Shown here one piece after another: positions 60,166-64,000 of a DNA stretch of 64,000 nucleotides. A program made the position numbers and the translations under genes. The DNA is from Burkholderia sp. FERM BP-3421 (GTDB taxonomy: Bacteria > Pseudomonadota > Gammaproteobacteria > Burkholderiales > Burkholderiaceae): NCBI RefSeq assembly GCF_028657905.1, contig NZ_CP117781.1, positions 2,418,001 to 2,482,000 on the forward strand, in the 5' to 3' direction. Position 1 is the first letter of the stretch, and each line of letters starts with the position of its first letter. Below the pieces are notes generated by a model. The model was given only the letters and a program-made list of their open reading frames with translations, made no database searches and was not told where the DNA came from.

Positions 60166-60537
60166 TCATTGCGGTGAATGCCAGCATACGCGCAGCGTGT
60201 TGCCGTCGGGATCGCGAAAACACGCGTCGTGGAATTTCAAATGATCGTGCGGCCCCGGCGGCCGGCCCCACGTCGGCGCATGGCCGGGATCGACTTGCAC
60301 GCGCGACGCCGCGTCGAACGCCGCCGCCGTGCCGTTGCCGGACGCACTCGCGCGGTCGTCGAACGGCCGGCCGCTCACGAACAGCGGCCCCTCGGCGCCG
60401 GCGGCCAGCCAGCCGGCCATGCCGCCCGGCCCGCGGCATTCGAGCACGTGTTGCAACGCGCCGATCAAAGGCGCATAAAACGCATACGCCCGTTCCAGGT
60501 CGGTGACTCCCATGCACGCCCATGACAACATCGGCAT
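60166..60537 (-). CDS. VOC-family protein
   Basis: This 123-residue single VOC module starts MPMLSWACMGVTDLERAYAF and ends with HDACFRDPDGNTLRVCW. The ATG at 60537 has a GGGGAG box; an upstream TTG is less likely. It is the first gene of a two-gene VOC operon and is divergent from the AraC-type gene, which probably controlled it. Confidence 0.87.
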   Translation of the reverse strand: MPMLSWACMGVTDLERAYAFYAPLIGALQHVLECRGPGGMAGWLAAGAEGPLFVSGRPFDDRASASGNGTAAAFDAASRVQVDPGHAPTWGRPPGPHDHLKFHDACFRDPDGNTLRVCWHSPQ

Positions 60538-60606
60538 TGCTCCCCGCGCGCGGGTCCTCCACGATGAGGCCACGCCCAATCCGAACCGTCATGGGAATCC
60601 GGGCCG

Positions 60607-61613
60607 ATGAAACCGCCTAAGAACGCGTCGCGATTCCGGACGACTGCTCGATCCGCATCTATCACCGCAAGCTCGCGGCGATCCCGTTCGAGTGGCACCA
60701 GCACCCGGAGTACGAACTGACGCTCACGCTGAACAGCCGCGGGCGGTGCTTCGTCGGCGACAACGTCGCCGACTACACGGGCGACGATCTCGTGCTGGTC
60801 CCGCCCAACCTGCCGCATACCTGGCGTTCGAACGCCCGCCTCGACGCCGCCGCGCCGCAGGTTGCCCTCGCGCTGTGGTTCACCGGCGACCGGGCGCGCC
60901 GGGTCGCCGACTGCTGCCCTGAGTACGCTGGCCTGGGCAGCCTGCTGCGGCGCGCGGCGCCGGGCCTGAGCTTCGATCCGGCCGCCTGCGCGGCGCTGCT
61001 CTCGCCCGCGCTGCTCTCGCCCGCGCTGCTCTCGCCCGCGCTGCTCTCGCCCGCGCTGCTCTCGCCCGCGCTGCTCTCGCCCGCGCTGCTCTCGCCCGCG
61101 CCGCGCGTGCGGCTCGCCGCCGCGCTCGACACGCTCGCCGAACTGGCCGACGCCGCGGCCACGCCGCTCGCGGCCGCCTGCGCGCCTGACGCGCTGCCCG
61201 AAGCGGAACGCTTCGAGCGCGTGCTCGACGTGCTGGAGCGCCGCTTCCACGAGCCGCTGTGCCTCGCCGAACTGGCGGCCGCCGCGCACTGCTCGACGCG
61301 CTCGCTGCAACGCCGCGTCGAACAGCATGTCGGCACGCGCATCCGCGACTACCTGCAACGCCTTCGCGTCGCGCACGCGGCCCGGCGACTGAGCGCGACC
61401 GACTGGCCGATCGCGCTCGTCGCCGCGCGCTCGGGCTTTCCGAGCCTCGCGAACTTCAACCGCCAGTTCCGCGCGACGCGCGGCATGACTCCGCGCGCCT
61501 ACCGCCAGAGCTTCGCGGCGCACGCCGCCGAGCCCGGCCCGGCCGATCTCGACAGGCGCCCGCCCTCGCTCGACCGCGCCGCCGCGCGCAAAAAAAACAC
61601 CCCGACGGCGTGA
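60607..61613 (+). pseudogene. AraC-family regulator with a 5' frameshift
   Basis: The main frame encodes a cupin-type sensor (IPFEWHQHPEYELTLTLNS, then LVLVPPNLPHTW), a linker with seven ALLSP repeats and a C-terminal AraC DNA-binding domain (LCLAELAAAAHCSTRSLQRR, PSLANFNRQFRATRGMTPRAY). The natural start appears to be the ATG at 60607 (MKPP), but after four codons the frame is wrong by one base. In the cupin frame a TAA (60618-60620) stands directly before ERVAIPDDCS, and no start codon occurs until a GTG at 60792, which would remove most of the sensor. One missing base near 60619 explains this. It may be a true mutation or a sequence error. Confidence 0.72.
60993..61097 (+). repeat. 15-bp minisatellite in the AraC-type gene, seven copies
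   Basis: GCGCTGCTCTCGCCC is repeated seven times without mismatch and encodes ALLSP repeats in the linker between the cupin and DNA-binding domains. Copy-number change would alter linker length without a frameshift. Confidence 0.97.
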
Positions 61614-61627
61614 ACCGTCGGGGTGTT
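61586..61627 (-). terminator. Terminator shared by gltA and the AraC-type gene
   Basis: AACACCCCGACGG (61596-61608) pairs with CCGTCGGGGTGTT (61615-61627). On the minus strand the stem is followed by a T run, a classical terminator for gltA. The AraC-type stop codon lies in its loop. Confidence 0.92.
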
Positions 61628-61663
61628 CGCGACCGGCCGCGCTCGCGCGCGGCCCGCTCATGC

Positions 61664-62965
61664 TCAGCGCGCCGAGATCGGCTTCGCTTCGCGCGGCGCC
61701 TCGCCGATGAACAGCTGGCGCGGACGGCCGATCTTCTGCTCGGGATCGGCGATCATCTCGTTCCACTGCGCGATCCAGCCGACCGTGCGGGCCATCGCGA
61801 AGATGCAGGTGAACATCGAGGTCGGGATGCCCAGCGCGCGCTGGACGATGCCCGAGTAGAAGTCGACGTTCGGGTACAGCTTGCGCGACACGAAGTATTC
61901 GTCTTCCAGCGCGATCTTTTCGAGCTGCATCGCGAGCTTGAACAGCGGGTCGTCGTGCAGGCCCAACTCGTTCAGCACTTCGTAGCAGGTCTCGCGCATC
62001 AGCTTCGCGCGCGGGTCGTAGTTCTTGTAGACGCGGTGACCGAAGCCCATCAGCTTCACGCCCGAGTTCTTGTCCTTGACCTGCTTGATGAACTCGGGGA
62101 TGTTGTCCGGCGAGCCGATCTGCTCGAGCATGTTCAGCGCGGCTTCGTTCGCGCCGCCGTGCGCCGGGCCCCACAGACACGCGATACCGGCCGCGATACA
62201 CGCGAACGGGTTCGCGCCCGACGAACCGGCGAGACGCACGGTCGAGGTCGATGCGTTCTGCTCGTGGTCCGCGTGCAGGATCAGGATGCGGTCGAGCGCG
62301 CGCACCAGCACGTCGTTGACCTTGTACTCTTCGCACGGGTTCGAGAACATCATGTGCATGAAGTTCGCGCTGTACGACAGCGAGTTCTTCGGATACACGA
62401 ACGGCTGGCCGGTGCTGTACTTGTACGCCATCGCGACGAGCGTCGGCAGCTTCGCGATCATGCGGATCGCCGACACTTCGCGGTGACGCGGATCGTTGAT
62501 GTCGAGCGAGTCGTGGTAGAACGCGGACAACGCGCCGACCGCGGCGACCAGGATCGCCATCGGGTGCGCGTCGCGGCGGAAGCCGCGGAAGAAGAAGTGC
62601 ATCTGCTCGTGCACCATCGTGTGCTTCGTGACCGTGTCGACGAATTCCTTCTTCTGCGCGGCGTTCGGCAGTTCGCCCTTCAGCAGCAGGTAGCACGACT
62701 CGAGGAAGTCGGCGTTCTGCGCGAGGTTGTCGATCGGGTAGCCGCGATACAGCAGCTCGCCCTTGTCGCCGTCGATATAGGTAATCGCCGAATTGCACGA
62801 CGCCGTCGACATGAAGCCCGGGTCATACGTGAACTTGCCGGTCTGGCCGTACAGCTTGCGGATGTCGATCACATCCGGGCCCATCGTGCCCTTGTAGATC
62901 GGCAGTTCGACGCTCGGCGAGTTATCGCTGAACGATAGCGTGGCTTTTACATCAGACGGAGTCAT
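61664..62965 (-). CDS. gltA: Citrate synthase (type II)
   Basis: This 433-residue enzyme condenses oxaloacetate with acetyl-CoA. The catalytic His residues are in GPAHGGANEAAL and GFGHRVYKNYDPRA. Length and the N-terminal beta domain fit the hexameric bacterial type. It follows sdhB-sdhE in the same direction at 53 bases, the usual Burkholderia order of TCA genes. Confidence 0.98.
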   Translation of the reverse strand: MTPSDVKATLSFSDNSPSVELPIYKGTMGPDVIDIRKLYGQTGKFTYDPGFMSTASCNSAITYIDGDKGELLYRGYPIDNLAQNADFLESCYLLLKGELPNAAQKKEFVDTVTKHTMVHEQMHFFFRGFRRDAHPMAILVAAVGALSAFYHDSLDINDPRHREVSAIRMIAKLPTLVAMAYKYSTGQPFVYPKNSLSYSANFMHMMFSNPCEEYKVNDVLVRALDRILILHADHEQNASTSTVRLAGSSGANPFACIAAGIACLWGPAHGGANEAALNMLEQIGSPDNIPEFIKQVKDKNSGVKLMGFGHRVYKNYDPRAKLMRETCYEVLNELGLHDDPLFKLAMQLEKIALEDEYFVSRKLYPNVDFYSGIVQRALGIPTSMFTCIFAMARTVGWIAQWNEMIADPEQKIGRPRQLFIGEAPREAKPISAR

Positions 62966-63018
62966 GGCACATCCTCAATCGAAAATTAGAAACGGGATTC
63001 GATAACGGAGCAGCGCGG

Positions 63019-63291
63019 TCAGGCACTGCGCAGCATCTCCAGCAGCCGGGACACATCCGGGCCTGCAAGGTCGCCTTCTGGTTCCCTGCGCGCGAGCAGC
63101 AAGTCCATCAGGTCGTTGTCGCTCAGATCGAGCAGGCGCGTGAGCGCGCCCACGTCTGCATCGGTGAGGTCATGCTCGTGGCTGCGGAAGAAACGCTCGA
63201 AAATGAGATCGTTCTCCAGCAGGCCGCGCCGCGCGCGCCAGCGAAGGCGCGCGCGGCGGTGCGGGTTGGACTGGTGCGACGGATCGTCCAT
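63019..63291 (-). CDS. sdhE: Succinate dehydrogenase assembly factor SdhE (flavinylation factor)
   Basis: This 90-residue protein of the SdhE/CptB/Sdh5 family helps attach FAD to SdhA. The hallmark RGxxE motif is present in RRGLLENDLIFERFF. Its ATG stands one base after the sdhB stop, so the two are translated together. Confidence 0.93.
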   Translation of the reverse strand: MDDPSHQSNPHRRARLRWRARRGLLENDLIFERFFRSHEHDLTDADVGALTRLLDLSDNDLMDLLLARREPEGDLAGPDVSRLLEMLRSA

Positions 63292-63292
63292 G

Positions 63293-63994
63293 TCAAACCG
63301 CGCGGCGAACCATCAGTTCCTTGATCTTGCCGATCGCCTTCGTCGGATTGAGGCCCTTCGGGCACACATCGACGCAGTTCATGATCGTATGGCAGCGGAA
63401 CAGACGGTACGGATCTTCCAGGTTGTCGAGGCGCTCGGCGGTCGCGTTGTCGCGGCTGTCCGCGATGAAGCGGTAAGCCTGCAGCAGGCCCGCCGGGCCG
63501 ACGAACTTGTCCGGGTTCCACCAGAAGCTCGGGCACGACGTCGAGCAGCTCGCGCACAGAATGCACTCGTAGACGCCGTCGAGTTCGTCGCGCTCTTCCG
63601 GCGACTGCAGGCGCTCCTTCTCGGGCGGCGGCGCGTCGTTGATCAGGTACGGCTTGATCGAGTGGTACTGGTTGAAGAAGTGCGTCATGTCGACGATCAG
63701 GTCGCGCACGACGGGCAGGCCCGGCAGCGGGCGCAGCACGATCTTCTGCGGCAGGTCGTTCAGGTTCGTCAGACAGGCAAGACCGTTCTTGCCGTTGATG
63801 TTCATCGCGTCCGACCCGCACACGCCCTCGCGGCACGAGCGGCGGAACGACAGCGTCTCGTCGACCGCCTTCAGCTTGACGAGCGCGTCGAGCAGCATGC
63901 GCTCGTGCTCGAGATCCAGCTCGTACGTCTGCATCCGCGGTGCGGCGTCCTTGTCCGGATCGTAGCGGTAAATTTCAAAAATGCGTTTGGCCAT
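63293..63994 (-). CDS. sdhB: Succinate dehydrogenase iron-sulfur subunit
   Basis: This 233-residue subunit carries electrons from SdhA to quinone. The 2Fe-2S ligands are in RSCREGVCGSDAM and LAC, and the 4Fe-4S and 3Fe-4S ligands are in CILCASCSTSCP and CHTIMNCVDVCPKGLNP. The gene is complete, with its ATG six bases from the window edge; sdhA is expected just beyond it. Confidence 0.98.
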   Translation of the reverse strand: MAKRIFEIYRYDPDKDAAPRMQTYELDLEHERMLLDALVKLKAVDETLSFRRSCREGVCGSDAMNINGKNGLACLTNLNDLPQKIVLRPLPGLPVVRDLIVDMTHFFNQYHSIKPYLINDAPPPEKERLQSPEERDELDGVYECILCASCSTSCPSFWWNPDKFVGPAGLLQAYRFIADSRDNATAERLDNLEDPYRLFRCHTIMNCVDVCPKGLNPTKAIGKIKELMVRRAV

Positions 63995-64000
63995 TTCGGA

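Overview
The window is high-GC bacterial DNA whose gene content and order point to the second chromosome of a Burkholderia species: the run fimV-truA-trpF-trpB-methyltransferase-trpA-accD-folC-cvpA-purF-metZ, the block leuC-leuD-leuB-asd, and sdhB-sdhE-gltA. The plant- or insect-associated gladioli/glumae type or the cepacia complex would both fit; the species cannot be fixed from sequence reading alone. Gene names of the bce type rest on recalled knowledge of the cepacian cluster, not on a search.

Left part (1-12.7 kb): most of an exopolysaccharide cluster that matches the second cepacian cluster (bce-II): acyltransferase bceS, a fused two-domain glycosyltransferase bceR, flippase bceQ, a secreted beta-propeller protein bceP, and, divergently, acyltransferase bceO, GDP-mannose 4,6-dehydratase bceN and the matching reductase bceM. 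The locus looks damaged: bceR carries an in-frame amber codon, and an intact IS256-family element has landed in an 11-bp minisatellite between bceS and bceR.

12.7-33.4 kb: conserved biosynthetic genes, nearly all on the minus strand. metZ is preceded by a SAM-II type riboswitch and an intrinsic terminator. The trp/acc/fol/pur block contains an orphan adenine methyltransferase and three 49-bp hairpin repeats. fimV has a 16-copy 15-bp repeat. An orphan flagellar hook gene lies beside it. asd is preceded by a 39-codon leader peptide dense in Thr, Ile and Lys codons with alternative hairpins, which looks like an attenuator. leuC and leuD have a small entericidin lipoprotein gene between them.

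33.4-61.6 kb: accessory genes between leuC and gltA. First an SDR-MFS-isomerase operon with a divergent LysR regulator. Then a tightly overlapping operon of about 13 genes encoding a hybrid type II secretion/type IV pilus machine (GspG, transglycosylase, GspF, GspE, PilM/N/O/P-like proteins, secretin, three more pseudopilins) that ends in an OmpR-type response regulator. Upstream of it lie a GbpA-like chitin LPMO and a divergent multidomain GH18 chitinase; a CHASE2 histidine kinase follows. The promoter regions of the secretion operon and of the chitinase share a triple TTGAG direct repeat with identical 11/10-bp spacing, so secretion apparatus, chitin enzymes and the two-component genes may form one regulated chitin-degradation system. 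Then a DUF1479 protein, an ABC-type membrane protein, two VOC proteins and a frameshifted AraC regulator.

Right end (61.6-64 kb): gltA, sdhE and sdhB of the TCA cycle. Long open frames opposite to these genes are shadows of high GC content and are not listed. No tRNA, rRNA or CRISPR array was seen.
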